A DNA stretch of 64,000 bases, taken from positions 992,001-1,056,000 of the forward strand of contig JAACJK010000219.1 of the NCBI GenBank assembly GCA_013368325.1, read 5' to 3'. Positions 45,901-58,917 of this stretch are shown piece after piece (the stretch's first letter is position 1; every line of letters starts with the position of its first letter). This DNA comes from Ephemerocybe angulata. Its lineage: Eukaryota > Basidiomycota > Agaricomycetes > Agaricales > Psathyrellaceae. Below the pieces are notes generated by a model. The model did no database searches and had not been told where the DNA came from. It saw only the letters and a list, made by a program, of their open reading frames with translations. Made by a program: the position numbers and the translations under genes.

Positions 45901-48865
45901 TCTACCCTTTCACCGGGATCGAACGAAGATACGGCGGATATGGAGACAAGGGGCAAGGAGCTTGCGTCAAGATGTTTCAACGATAACGACGATTTTCTAC
46001 CTAAGGAGAAAATCGCAGAATGGCTTGGAGGACAGTACGTGCCGTTTGCTCCGCGTTTTCCGTTCCCATCCTTCCCGTATTCCTTTCATCGGACCCGCTG
46101 CGCCAGCGCGCAGCCTTCCCGCGAACCTTGAGTTTGAGTTTTTGCTTAATGTGATGGTACTGACGAGGATCCTATCTTTCATTTTCCAGCGGCCGCATTA
46201 ATAAAGTGGCTCTGCACCATTATATGGACTTCTACGACTTTGCCGGGTTGCGACTGGACCTTGCATTCAGGTCGGTGCCTATAACCCTTCTTTCATTTTA
46301 GCGGTGTCTGATGTTTGGACTTGCGTTTATGTGATACTCAGACGATTGTGCGCAAAGCTTTACCTCAAAGGCGAAACGCAGCAGGTCGATCGAATCCTGG
46401 AGGAGTTCAGTCGCCGCTATTGGGAATGCAACCCTGGTGGTGTTTACGGGAGTGCGAGTGAGTCGACCTTTTCCGTGTACTTCTCGTGCTTCAACGACAT
46501 TTTTTGCACCCTCGATTCCCCAACCCTTCGATTTCATTCTAAACGTGTAACTTCCTTCGCTCGATCACCCTTCTTACTCCGTTCTGCATCAACTGTGAAT
46601 GGACACTCACTGACTGTTTCTGCCAATTCCTTCTCTCTATCACCGCGATGGCGACCTGTAGATATCGTACACGCGGTATCCTACTCGCTACTCCTCCTCA
46701 ACACGGACCTGCACGTTGCTGATCTCTCAACGCGGATGTCTCGTAGCCAGTTCGTGCGGAACACTCTTACGGCTATTCAGACCCAGTTGAACCCTGCGTC
46801 TCCGGACCTGGGTTCGTCTTCTTCAGCGGACTTGACATCATATGATGACTGCAGCGTCCGAGGAGGAGCTGCAGAAGACAACACTGATGGAGTGCCGACT
46901 ATACGGTCAAAGAGGAGTGATAGCATCACAAGCTGGAATAGTGTCTCGAGGGATCCTGTCACAGGGATGCCGACGACGCCTTCCAACGCAAGTATCATGA
47001 ATGGGAGCACTAATTCTTTCCATAACGGTAATGGACACGATGTCGGGACACCGACTACTTCTGCGCCAACGTACGGTCGGGCGTGGGAAGTGGAGATGGA
47101 GTCCTTGCTGAAGGTATGTGGCGCAGTGAAAAAACGCGTAGATTGTTAACCCGAAGTCTCCAAAACTTAGGAAATGTATAACGCCATCAAGAGCCAGCAA
47201 ATCTTGCAACCTTTGGCTTCGATGGGCCGATCATCGATGTCATCCTTGAGTCCGGGTGGAGCTGCGGTCATGAGAAACCGCAGTTTACGCACGGCACAAC
47301 AAGATCGGCTGACCACTTTGAAGCGTGGTAGCATCCGAGGGCTGCAGTCAATTTTAAGCGCCCAGTCAGGCGTCAGTCCTTATAGCAGTAACAGTAGCAT
47401 TACAGACGGACGTGTTAGTCCCTCGCCTAGCTTTGCGACGTCGCAGCATGAGGTAAATCTTCTCATAGTTCTCCGTGGGCTTCTTGTTCTAAAGTGTGCG
47501 TTTTCAGGCGATGTACGGTTCCAGTTCCTCCTTCCTCAATCCGACCCTGGGCTTCGCCTCCAACCTCTCACATACCATCATCAAAGAGGCGCAAGAAGAC
47601 GATGACCGAAGCGTTCGAAGCGACATTTCGACGTCTACTACCATCAGCATATCCGACGAGGAACTAGCCCTGCTCGGCGCGCCATGGGCCAAGGAAGGCA
47701 TGCTTTGTCGAAAGCAGTACTGGGAATCCGCAGGGAAGCGAGCGAAGGACAAAACGTGGCTTGATGTCTTCGTCGTCATCCAAAAGGGCGAGCTTAGCAT
47801 GTTCGTCTTTGGAGATCACACCTCGGGAGCATCAGGCACCTTCGGTGGTGGTAATTGGCTTGCGAATGCCCAATCTGTTGGAAGCGTTCATTTGTCCCAT
47901 TCTCTCGCCCACCCATTGCCCCCGCCTGGCTATAATCGGCAACGGCCCCACTGCATGGTGCTAACCTTGTCCAATGGCGGCGTTTATTTCTTCCAGGCGG
48001 GTACGGAGGAGCTCGTAAACGAGTGGGTCTCGACATGCAATTATTGGGCCGCTCGAACGAGCAAGGAACCTCTCGCTGGTGGAGTATCGAATATGGAGTA
48101 TGGTTGGAGTCGTATCGTGGATCTCAATGGCCAACGAGCGTCCGTTTCGCAAACGGAGTCCCTCAGAGAACGAGATTACGATGACAGTATCAGCGTCAAG
48201 AGCGGCAGAAGTGGGCACAGCAAGTTCAAGTGGCGAGGGGACCCTGGGACTGTGAGAGGACCGCCTTCTCCTTGGGGAGACAAGATCTTCATCAACGACT
48301 GGAAACCGCCGATGCCGCCTAGCGTGGCGAGTACGCACGACGAGGAGACTCAATTGGATGCGCTTCGGAAGCACGTTGCTTCGATGAAGAAGGACCTAGA
48401 GGTTCATAACGAGCTGAGAGAACCCGTTATGGCCCTGGTATGTTATCTTCTGTTGCGGCTTACTCTCACCCAAACTGACTTCCGTCGCAGTACCAACCAC
48501 GCACCGCTAATGCTATGAAGGCGCACAGCAATTGGGAGAAAAAGTCGCAATACCTCCTCACGGAAATCGTCAAGTACGACTCCTATATCGACTCCCTCCA
48601 GGCTGCCATGTCCTTGCGGTTGAAGAAGCGTGGGGAGAAAGGTTTGTAAATCTTAAATCCGCGGGTATCCCTCCATACTGACGACGGTATCGTAGCTTTG
48701 GAGCACGCGCTGAACGGGGGCAACTCCCATGATGACCGACCAACAAAAACGAAATACACAGGTCCCGACGAGGACACGATCGACGAAGAGGTTGAACCTC
48801 TGACACCTGGCCCGAGACAGAACTTCCCCGCTGACGTTCGTGTTGAAGCCTCCCACTATGACTGA
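42967..48865 (+). CDS. Arf guanine-nucleotide exchange factor, Sec7-PH (Syt1/EFA6-like)
   Basis: Expected to load GTP onto Arf GTPases at the plasma membrane or endosomes. From the ATG at 42967, about 800 residues are low-complexity Ser/Pro/Gln sequence, with one basic ordered patch (D-L-A-T-L-L-R-K-A-K-E-K-G-D). The Sec7 domain lies at about 45960-46790. It has D-F-A-G-L-R-L-D-L-A-F-R, the glutamate-finger loop L-K-G-E-T-Q-Q, and the signature S-L-L-L-L-N-T-D-L-H. The PH domain is at about 47690-48060: K-E-G-M-L-C-R-K-Q-Y-W, V-F-V-V-I-Q-K-G-E-L, and the family tryptophan near N-E-W-V-S-T-C-N-Y-W. A coiled coil follows (E-K-K-S-Q-Y-L-L-T-E-I-V-K-Y). Stop at 48865. About fifteen exons; inner junctions are approximate. 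BIG/GBF-type Sec7 proteins are excluded because they lack a PH domain. Confidence 0.88.
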
Positions 48866-50183
48866 TTCCTCTTTCTAATCTTCTATGCCCACTTGTTCTC
48901 CCTTTCCTTTCATCTTGCCATTCTCCGATGTACATTGACGATTTCAAGCAGATCATATACCACTACTGATGACTCGACGACTCACAAACTAGGATAAACC
49001 TACGTAATATGTTTTTTATCAGCTTTCCTACAGTTTTACTCAGTTTCCCTGGGACTCTTTCCTTCCATGTACAGTGTACGTTTTGATGATACCACGGAAA
49101 CACCTTTGTTTTCCAGATAAGATAGGCCCTGGAAAATGACGAGTCTCGGCACAGGGGTATGGCGAGGCCTTCTGTTCCCCGCTAGCGCTTAAGTAGCGTA
49201 TGTGAAGTCAAATTTATAGAAAAAGAACTTTTAACTTCTTGGCATTGGTGGTGCTCCCTAGATCATCATTCAGGGCCGCAAGTGCTTTACCTTCACTTGG
49301 CTAATTCGATGCTCATTTGCCACTGCTTCATTATTTTCTTCGTGTCCTGGCCTTCCTGTCGGTACAACACGGTCGCCCGTATGAAAGGCGCCGAAAACAG
49401 AAAACAAGAGTATCATCGCGATCCGCGCAGCAATGTGGTCAGCAGTAACGCCGGAGTCCTCGCTCCGGTTGTCTGAACGCAGAGTCGCAGAAACCGCGTG
49501 CAGAATAGCATTCTCGGCGAATCTCCAATCTCCAACAGATGAATTCCAGAGTTTGTTGAGAAAAGCCCCACTTGCACGGCGCCAGTTCTTCTGCCCCTCT
49601 GCGCCTTAAACCCGGAAACTAGATTGTCCAAGGTTCGAGATAAGCAAACTCAAACCGCGCCATGAAAGTCTCGGACACAACCGGGTAAACATAAGCTAGA
49701 ATCTGGCTCGCGATCGTTTCCAACACGCCCAAAGATAAGCAGTTCCTGGGTGCTGCTGGCCCACAGCGAAAGTTGGCTATATTCTCCTCGTTTCCTTCCA
49801 GCACGTATAGGGACCGAGATAGAGGCCCCTAAAAGAGAACCTACCAAGGAAAAGGATAATTTCGGGATGCATTTAATATAAACAAGTCCCCCCAAACTCG
49901 CAGCTACTCGCAGGCGCCCAAACGAGATAAGATAAGAACCGAGACCAAAGAGAACTTTGGCGCCGAGAGTTGATAACATCATGAATTTCCTAAAATGGGC
50001 TCATCGGCTATGGATTTGGAATTGTGGCTGAATTGGCCAGGTCCCGATCCTCCTCTATGATGTAGCTAACAGGAACATGAAAGGTAGATGTGAGCCCTCC
50101 GAGAAGCATCCGGGGGTTATAGCACGTATATTGAGCTGAAATAAAGCAAGTCGAAAGTTGAAAACAAAAGTACAAACATGGTA
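48866..50183. other. Gene-free stretch between convergent genes
   Basis: 1.3 kb between the stop codons of the Arf-GEF (plus) and the BRE4-like gene (minus). Small open frames show no motif. A perfect 6-bp inverted repeat (CCGGAG 49451-49456 with CTCCGG 49463-49468) could form a small hairpin, but no RNA gene is recognised. Confidence 0.5.
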
Positions 50184-53100
50184 TCATGAAACGGAGTCTA
50201 AAATCCTGTCCCGCTCCTCCGACTCGAAGAAGAGGGCGTCAAACGCGTCGGAGCTCTCTCCGATAACCCCGAAAGCGCCTTGTAACATCTTTCCCAGCTT
50301 TTCCACCTCGGTTGTAACACCTTTCATCGTAATAGCATATGCGAAGAAGAGCAGCTGGCGAGACCCTTTAACCTCACGATTCTTCACAACGTCCAATTGA
50401 CGAATGGCGGCAACCTGAACAGGGAGTGAATGAGAGGTAATTCAGAATTTTGAGTGCCGGAGGCGTACCAGCTTTTGTCTCGATTTTTCAACCGGAGGCA
50501 GGTACGGAGGAAGAGGTGCCTTGAGGCGGAAGGCCGACGCGATGATGGAAAGGCCAAGAATGACATTACCCACCATCTCATGCCGCTCTTTGTTGACTGG
50601 CATGATAAAGTCCTTGCGCACACTCTGCAGAAAGTAGATGAGCGACAAGGAAGAAAGCTGGAACTTTGAAGACTTACAGTGTACCACTCTTCTCGCGTGG
50701 TGACACAGCGCATGCTGTGCAGTCGGTCAAGGATGGTTTGTAAGCTGGTGAGAATATCCCGGTACAACTTGACTGGAAACGGCCCCTTCAACCGGGGCTC
50801 AAGCTGAGCCTGTGCCAAGAGATTTTGAAGCTCAATCAGCTTTATTTGAAGGTGGAGTTCCCTGTAAACTGTTGAGACTTCTGAACATTAGGCTTGTGGT
50901 GTATATATGAACGTACATGGCCATGAACTCTTGAATGGAGTTGTGAAGCCTTGTCGTCTGCGAGTTGCGCAGTACCAACGAAGATTCAGATTGGCTTTCA
51001 TCTCGAGCCCCGTCCGCCCGGTATTCTGGGGCAAAGGAATTTGACGCGACCAATCGAGTATAGAGCCAGCCGATGTTTAAACAGAACCTAAAAGAAATTA
51101 TCAGAATCATGGCATGCGTTGCGATCTCATCCACTGACTCTCCGAGGGCTACTGTGAGTTCCTTTCGTGCCTCTGCCGGCCACCATATTCTTGAAGCAAT
51201 CAGAGCCCAAAGAACACCGATGGTAACGGCCAAGGCGCGATCTATAGCAATCTCCCATACCCCGACATCTTGCTCGCGAATATTGTACCTGCACTCTGGT
51301 CAATTTGCAGTCTACAAAATCAGAGATTGGGCAGCTCACCGATACAGGCATGTTAGATTGTATGTAAGTAGAACGAATCTTGTGGCAGCCATTTGCTTCG
51401 GGCGAGTGACAGCAACGTAGAAGCAAGGTAAGGACACGAAGAAGCCAAAGATGGACAGTGCGACTGCATTTTCAGGGAATATGGTAAAAATCGAAGCAGC
51501 CGTCACCGCTCCTACCCTGAGAACATGGAATAAGCCTAAGACATGGGGACAAGCTGAGAGAAAAACATACAGAGTGCCCAAAATACGTTGAACGCTAAGA
51601 ATGTTTGTCTACGAGATATAGTTCCGATAAGGAGGCAAGCAACGGATTGAGGTGCAATTTAGATACTCACCGCTCCGATGGTGGGTGACATCACAACGAA
51701 AGCCGACAAAAGCGCCCAATCACCTTGATTCTCAACGAAAAAAGGACGCGTCGAGTCAAAGAACGCTGGTGACGCGAGCAAGGCAATCGCAAGACCAGCT
51801 CGCATCGCGAACTTGACATTCCGTTCTTTCAGCAACTTCCCGAACTCCCAGATGTCATATTTTAGTCTGCCCCAGAGTGTCAACTGAGACTTCGAGGGGG
51901 TTTGGATCGTATCAGGTGCATGCGGTCTAACTTTCGGGAAGAATGGGTGGGCGACTCTATGTGGTGGAACAATGTAACCTTGAAAATATGATGTTTAACT
52001 GGAATCAAGTTAGGTGGAGGTTCATTGCTCACTGGAGATACGGGCAAGCCCTCCCGTCCTTGGCTGAATGTCGTCGGACCGTTTAAACCATAAGCGTACG
52101 AGAGCGAGCTTGCTGACAACAGACGCGTACATCCGATTCCATATGGAACCCTGGAGGAGTCGCCGCCGCTCATAGCTATAAATCCGTTCCATCGCATCGA
52201 CCAAGGATATCAGTTCTTCGGCGAATTCTTGAAGCGTAAAGATGAAGCTTTGTACGGGGTGAGCGGCGGCCTGTTTCAGATTGACAGGAAAGAGCGCTCA
52301 CAAGTAGACAAGGAAGACATGCTCGTTCTCATCCTCCGTTAGAATCGTGTTCTCTGCATCGCCTTGTTTGAAATAGCTACTTGTAAAGCTGCCACGGAGA
52401 TCACCAGGTGACAAGCCAGGGAGCTGGGCTCCCTTCCGATACAGACGTAGAAGTGCGTGGTTAGAGGTGCTTTCAAACCGAACTAGTGCCCGTTCTATCC
52501 CTTCAGCCAATTCGATGAAGTCCTGAGGCTGCATGATATCGCTAGGACGCAAGTTGCTGCTTTTAGCTTTCATGAATGCGACTTTAAGTTTCTTGAAGGT
52601 ATGCCCACAGGCTCCCTACATCCATTTTAGTATCACGGCACATAAATTAAGGCTAACTTACCGAGAGTGCTTTGAGAGGAGGACCAAGTTCGTCGACGAG
52701 GTCACCAAACATGTCCGCAGCAGCGTCGAGAATAGCGCTTTCGTCGTCATCGACTGCTCGCGCCTTCCCCGGCTGTCCTCCGACTTCAGCTTTGGTAAGC
52801 TCATGTTGTAAGGACGTCCCACTCCGAAGACCGTTCAGATGTTGTGCCAAGCGATTCATACTGGTAACCGCATCTTCGTACCCACGATGGCTCGCAAATT
52901 CGTTTCTGAGAATGCTGTTACCCTTGGATCCGGCAGCGGCGTCATTATCGAAGTTAAAGTCTCGGTACATCCACTCGCTTTGGGCTTCACCAAGATCCTT
53001 CTTGAGGCTCGTGAAGCTGTTTTGGTGGTTCTCCACGGCTCTCTGTAGTTTTCCGACATCCCGTGTATCGTCTTCGAGAAGGAACAGCTTGGTGAGCATT

Positions 53101-54751
53101 GAAAGGACAGTGGAGAAAGAGTCCAACGTCTTGACCATGTTGGCTTGGAGGTTGGAGGTTGCACTTTGGGGCCATATGAAGTAGCAGACGATGTTGGATA
53201 TTGTAGAGCCACAAAGGACGATGGCAGTGACTTGGAGGAGGGTCTCCCAGCCTCCCTCTTTGACGATTCTAAAGAAAATGAATTAAACGACATGCTCCTG
53301 GTGGACAGGGGAAGTGAACTGACACCACGAAGATGATAATGGCCATCATACTGCAAGCTGACAGAATGGTCAGAGACTACATATAGCGGACATGCTTTGT
53401 CGTAACTACCTGTGTTGAACGAAGGGTTGTTCTATCAGCCTTAGTCAGTATAGTTATTTTTCCTCAGGTTCGTTGAACATACCATCCAAACTTTCAAGAA
53501 GGCGATGACACCCATACTGAAGCCAATCCAGCAAAGAACAATAAGGTCTGCCAACCACTCCCAACCTGGCTTGAGCTCCAACCACCAGTACATTGCCATA
53601 GAACCCAGACAGACGAAGGACGAGTAAAATAGTCCCAGCAGGACAAATAAATCGGCTTCTATCATTGCTCCCATCGTTTTAGCGGGGTTGAAGTAAACAG
53701 CGCTACGGATGACGAAGTCAGACACTGGAGTTCCAAGCAATTCGGGAACTCACATAGTGGCGACCATATGTCCGCTGGGAAGGGGGAGCTTTTCCTCTCC
53801 ATCGTTCTTGTACGACACCAAGCCGCTGAACAACGTCGAGAGATGAGGTTCGAAGGTGAACAAAGAGGCGACAAAGTAGGCAATAGCACATTTCAGCATA
53901 TTGCGATAGACAACAGGCATCGTAGGCACAAGAGACCGAAGTTTCCGCCATTTGCGGTGCATATAGCCCTCCCCATCACCTTTACTGAATGTTGAAGGTG
54001 TCGGGTTCGACTGTTCGTCTACTTCGTCATCTGAGTCCTCCGAATTATAGTCCGTCTCGCCTGTTCGCCCAAAGCGGTTTGCATCTAGGCCAGAACTTGT
54101 CGCCCAAGAGTCACTAAGTGGCCGAGAAGGGCTCGGCGAGCGAGAACTGGCAGGATTCTCTTCGACTGGGGAGTTTAATAGAGTTGGATTGAGGAAGAGG
54201 TTATTGTTGTGATTCGAATTGGTGCTTCGCGCACCAGGACTCCTATTCCGCGCCCCTAGCCGCAGAAGTGAAGACCTGTGCATGCTGAGCCTCCTCGCAC
54301 CACCACCGCTGGGAGCAGACAATCCCGAGCCGCGGTCACTTGCCGTTCCTTCGTGCGCGCCGTCTGTCTGCATTAACTGACCGAAAAGGGACCATTGGTG
54401 TTCGAGAGCCGGTCGTGTGTAGGAAGAGGAAAGGGGCGTCTGGTCTTCCCGTAGCGCTCGTCGCCGAGTATAATTGACTGGTGTCGAAACGCTTCGGTGA
54501 CCTGGTATTGACACTTGGGGGAGCCTTGATCCTGGAGTACTGTCCTGTTGGATATTTGCTCTGCCCGAGAAACTTTCATTCATGTAGTCCACAGTCGAGG
54601 GTGACCCATATAGCTCTGGGTTCTGCGCATCGAGCAGGATACGCCGAATGGGAGAAGTCGACGCGTCGTTCCGGCCCATTGACCGAGCGACGGGATGGCT
54701 CGTCCGACTGGAGGGCCGCGGGGCAGAGGTTTCCGGTACGTTGGGGTTCAT
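50184..54751 (-). CDS. BRE4-like multi-pass membrane protein (FUSC/DUF2421 type)
   Basis: A large membrane protein of the fungal family related to yeast Bre4 and to aromatic-acid exporters; its substrate is unknown. The 54751 ATG starts about 260 disordered Ser/Arg-rich residues, ending in an acidic stretch (D-S-D-D-E-V-D-E). The first membrane block follows (54000-53150): M-L-K-C-A-I-A-Y-F-V-A-S-L-F, G-L-F-Y-S-S-F-V-C-L-G-S-M-A-M and V-L-C-W-I-G-F-S-M-G-V. A long cytosolic middle (about 53100-52000) is helical and charged. A second membrane block (51830-51150) opens with F-A-M-R-A-G-L-A-I-A-L-L-A-S-P and N-Q-G-D-W-A-L-L-S-A-F-V-V-M-S-P. A helical tail then runs to 50184. This membrane-soluble-membrane-soluble layout is what I recall for the family (6TM N-terminal, FUSC, DUF2421). 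Many exons; inner junctions approximate. Confidence 0.83.
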
Positions 54752-55602
54752 TGGTGGTCGTAGTCGTTGGAAATCACGAGTACAGGGGTATTTAGAGGGT
54801 CATAGCGCCACTACTGGCGTTGAGAGATGAGGCTTGGTCGAGGCCAGGTTGCAGCCTTGATGCTCTCCATCACGATTGAATGAGCGTCACCTTCTTGATC
54901 GCGAACGGTGCCCCATTTGGACTGCTATGACGCTTTGCTTCCATTGTCACAAAATTGAAGAAGCTGGGACTGGGAGTGAGGAGACTGGCCAGTAGAGTAG
55001 AAGAAGACGGGAAGGACAACTAGTGTCATTATAAATAGGACTAGTAGGAGTGACCTAGAGAACTAAAGATACAGGTTTTAACTACTTTCTGCTGGAACGA
55101 GAACTGTCGATACTAACTATGCGCTACATTAAACGTCCACGTATCGTCCGTAAAGAATACTACTATGTATGACTATACAGAAAGTAGTTGAGTTCTAAAA
55201 CCCAGTGTCCAACGAGTCCGTGTCTCGAGAATTATCAACGCTAAGTGGGCTAAAGAATCATGATATCATGAAGAGAATGGCCAATGTCCGATGAAAGGTC
55301 CGTGTCCGTGTCGTAAAGTAAGAAAAGGGGGTGCTATACCAGCCAAAGGAATGTGGAGTGGTTGGGTTAACTATGCAAAAGAGACTAGGTAAGGTGTTGT
55401 GTCTGGAGTAAAACGCAGAGTCCGCCTTAAAAACCTAATTAAGATAGAATCAAAATGTTCAGAAGAATGAACGAAATAGAAGGCTGTGCCCGGATGCAGA
55501 ATAGAATGGGACCGATAGCTTAATGAATGTGGATGAACGGGGGGGAAGACCGAAGCGAAGCCGGGTGAGATTCAGACGCGGGGATGGCGATTTTAAAACC
55601 GA
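54752..55602. other. Gene-free stretch upstream of the BRE4-like gene
   Basis: 851 nt containing the BRE4-like promoter and the 3' region of the zinc-cluster gene on the same strand. The part from about 55020 to 55560 is purine- and A-rich. No coding frame with a motif is seen. Confidence 0.5.
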
Positions 55603-57793
55603 TTAAGCCAGTCGGTCCTGAACTCTTGACAAAGCGGGAGCTGTAGGAGCTAATGAATCACTGTGCTTGCACATCCCAAGGTGAGGGGACGTACCGACGA
55701 GAGGGAAGTGGATGCTGAGCTGGTTCATAGCGTACATCAAACTGGCGAGCTCGCCAATGACCTCGGAGGTGCCAGAGAGGGGCCACGTCCTTTCAAGAGC
55801 GTCCAGTCGTGAGACGGCGCAGTCAGTGACCCATGACCAGCAAGGCTGTATGTTACAAGAAGAATATGAGATCAGCACTAGTATTATGTGATAAAGTACC
55901 GAGGCTACGCACCCCAACGATAGGATCAAGGAAGGAGAACTCCTTCTCCCCGATGTGTTTGATCATTGCCACGCACAGGCGGGAGGCCTGAGCACACTTC
56001 TCAGCGGAAACTGGGTTCTCAGCTGCGAATGAGCGGTGCAGGAAGATGATTGCAGTCTGCGCAATGGTGTGAGCGACGATTGAGCTGTGCTTCTCTTCGC
56101 TGAGGATCTTGTCAAGCTGGTCGATGGGCATCAGCGTAGACCGGAAAAGAGCAATAGCATGCTCTAGCTTGTTCACGTCCTCAACCATCTGAGCAGAGAT
56201 CTTCATGCCTGTAGTGTAGCGTCAGCTCCCATGATTCATTAATTTACCGGTCTGACTAACCTGGGTACCAGTCTGCCGTCAGTCGGTCGACCTGGGACAG
56301 CAGAGCGGATGCCTTGACTCGCAAGGCAGCTGTTGAGAACCCGTCCGCAGAGATGGACCCCGCGAGGAAGGCCTGGATGGTCGGACTTTGGGATACGCTA
56401 TTGACATGACCCTAAATTATTTCGTCAGCATCTCCGAGCAAGAAAAAGTGCCTCGATGCCGCTGACAAGAAACAAAGATCCATACCATCTTGTACTCGGC
56501 GATTTCCTGTGGCCACGGGACAGTGATCATCTTGCGAGGGTTGGCTGAGTCGACAATGACAGGCTCCTTCTCTAGTACAACCGACCAGCACCGGTCGAGA
56601 TTGTAAACTTGCCAGAACGCGAGGAGGCGATCAGCTTCATATGCATCAGTCTTGAAGGACTTGATATCGAGCATCTCCAAATTCTCAGCCTGCTTGCCAA
56701 GGCCGAGCTGATCGGCCAATGCTGCGGCAGCACTGGCATGGTAAGCACCTTCTGGGAACCGACCAGTCGAAAGGAAATACAGGGATACCAAACACGATGC
56801 TCGGATCGCATCGATATACTTGCCCTTGTGCAAGGCATCAGGCATCGCCTCGAGCGAGAGACGGAGGTAGTGGCTCTCGTTCTGGCTGAGGGCCTCAGGC
56901 CTAGAGATGAAGCAGGCCCAAAGATAGATGGCGTTCAGGAATGTCGAGTGGCGCTGCTCAGTGATAGGGAGTGCAACACTCTGGCGAAGAACTTCCATAT
57001 CCATCTCCAGGCCACATTGCCGTGCATGAGGAGCGAAAATATCCAACCTACAGAAGAAGTTTTGAGATCCGCGTTAGCCGAGAGGTTCACAAGGTCGACT
57101 TACAACATGACAGAGACGTCGGTTGATGCCTGGAAAGGGGAATGGCGCTCGTCGAAGAAGATGTCCTGCATTGAGGGAGGGGCAAGAGGAGATGCAGCGC
57201 CTTGCAGTTGACTCCATGGCGTTGACGGGGAAGCAGATGATTCTACAGAAATCTTAACATCTTATGGGAGCTCAAGGTCGGGGGGACCACTTACCGGACG
57301 CGGTCGGGAAAGCTGACAGGTACGAGCTATCGGGTGAGTCTTCAAACGAGTCGGGAGACGATCCAGAGTAGACGGTGAGATCATGTGGATCGAACAGCAT
57401 CACGGATGTTGGGATGATATTCGAGGGATCCTCTAGTTGACGGACTCGAGACTCGAGCTTGGCGATAGTCTCCTTGAGCAATTGCGTCCTTGTCTTTCCC
57501 TTCCCATCGTCGTATTCGCATCCGTCGCCCTTCTTAGCGCGAACGCACTGTTGGCACGCGGGCTTGGAGCCATCGCATTTCTGAGGAGGTCGGTTTAGAA
57601 TAGTATGATAATTGCAAGCCCCAGGTGGTTCTTACCATCTTCCTCTTCCTGCAAGGCGCGAGAAGACGCGGTTCTGGTCAGTGTGTGGCTGTCGGACCAT
57701 CAACCGCCACACTCACCTGCAACGAAGACATGCTTTGCCTCTCTGCAGTGTTGCAGCGGCTGCTACTTTGTCGGTGGTGGGCTTGTTGGCCAT
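55603..57793 (-). CDS. Zn2Cys6 transcription factor with fungal-specific middle domain
   Basis: A predicted nuclear regulator of 588 residues. Exons are 57793-57717, 57636-57648 (only 13 nt), 57580-57295, 57242-57104, 57047-56486, 56411-56261, 56208-55913 and 55845-55603; all junctions keep the frame. The zinc cluster is near the N-terminus (residues 22-53), with spacing CX2CX6CX6CX2CX8C: C-L-R-C-R-K-R-K-M-K-C, then C-Q-Q-C-V-R-A-K-K-G-D-G-C. A linker and coiled coil follow (L-L-K-E-T-I-A-K-L-E-S-R-V-R-Q-L-E), a typical dimerisation element. The middle part matches the fungal transcription factor regulatory domain (F-L-N-A-I-Y-L-W-A-C, and D-R-L-L-A-F-W-Q-V-Y-N-L-D-R). The last exon may contain a further 3n intron ending near 55650. 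Target genes are unknown. Confidence 0.88.
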
Positions 57794-58275
57794 AATTAAC
57801 TATGGTCGGTAATTCTAAGATACAGTGAAATTCTCTCGAGATTCAGTTGCTGGTTGATGTTGGCGTCGTCGGAGTAGCCAGGAGACAGTGAGTGATGCTA
57901 GCGAGGCGAGACACAGAGAGAGCGATAGCAGTCGATTCCGAGAGAACGGGCAGCAGCAGGCAGAAAACAAGTCAAAAAGAAAGAAAAAATTGGAAGATGA
58001 AAGCGAAAGGAAAGAGTCTAAATAGAGATGCCGACTATGCTGGCTGATATATACTGGACCGTCATGTGTGGAAGGACACAGCCTCAACAAACGCGAGCCG
58101 GAGGGGACATAAGGATTTAATTGGGATTGATGAGAGAACTCATCGGCATCCAGAAATCCCTGAACTTCCCCTTTCAGCTCAATCACCGCCGCTCAATCTT
58201 GTTGCTACTTTTTCCGACGACAGCGAGGGCTCGGATGAATCCCACATATCCAGGAATATTTCTGAGGGTAACCTG
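57794..58275. other. Upstream region of the zinc-cluster gene and the small gene
   Basis: 482 nt between the minus-strand ATG at 57793 and the first plausible plus-strand ATG at 58276. From about 58066 the plus frame is open and protein-like (for example P-E-I-P-E-L-P-L-S-A-Q-S-P), but it has no in-frame ATG before 58276. The small gene may therefore begin with an upstream exon in here. Confidence 0.4.
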
Positions 58276-58917
58276 ATGAAACTGCTTCCTCGCCTCGGCC
58301 CAGTTCCAGGTACACACAGGCCACCTTCAGTATCACAATTGGACAATTGAGGCGTGAGGGGGAGGCATCACTTGACTGCGCAGAACTCCAATTCCCATCA
58401 CGGCGTCCCCAGCCCGTCTCAAAGTCATTCCGGACTTAAAAGATCTGTAGTCGAAATAAGAAACTCCCCCGCCTTCGGCGCCCCAGGTACTTACGATTCG
58501 AGCCCAGGTGCACTAAACTGGTTACTTGAGGACCCTGTCTCGTCTCCAAGCGCCTCCACTCGTCAAACAGGCGCCCGCCAAGCCTTTGGCGGAACAGTCG
58601 ATGATCGGCGACGCTCCGGGCCTGCCGCTGTTCTGAAAAATACACGTCCCAAGCCAACCCTGGACGGGAACTTTGACAAGCCGACTACAAAAAGAGACAA
58701 AAAGCCTCCTTCGGGAATAGAGACTGCCAAATTCAAGGATGTAAGTACTAGACACAGAAAAGATGGTTGATCTCCCCCACATGGACTGCGAAGAACCCGA
58801 GCGCGAGGAGGGTAACATGTGCCATAACTGCGTTTCAGCATGTTCTTGGCATGCAACAACAGGAGAGTGCTGTTAAATCTCCTCAGTGGTTGCCTTGGCA
58901 TATTTGCTACATATAAA
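58276..58917 (+). CDS. Probable small gene, product unknown
   Basis: Three pieces of one reading frame join through ordinary splice sites. Piece 1 runs from at least 58276 to about 58330. A 54-nt intron (gtatca ... gcgcag, to about 58384) then removes the only in-frame TGA. Piece 2 runs to about 58740 and ends K-F-K-D before a strong gtaagt donor. Piece 3 starts after a tttcag acceptor near 58837 and ends at a TAA near 58917. The predicted protein is about 165 residues, polar, basic and Ser/Pro-rich, with one ordered-looking patch (G-A-L-N-W-L-L-E-D-P-V). I do not recognise it. The open frame continues upstream to 58066 without an ATG, so the 5' end is unsure. It is divergent from the zinc-cluster gene. 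It could also be a decaying gene. Confidence 0.4.

Noticed and set aside
49451..49468. 6-bp inverted repeat with a 6-nt loop, considered as part of a tRNA
   Set aside because: No matching acceptor stem, D arm or T-loop (GTTCRA) at the right distance.
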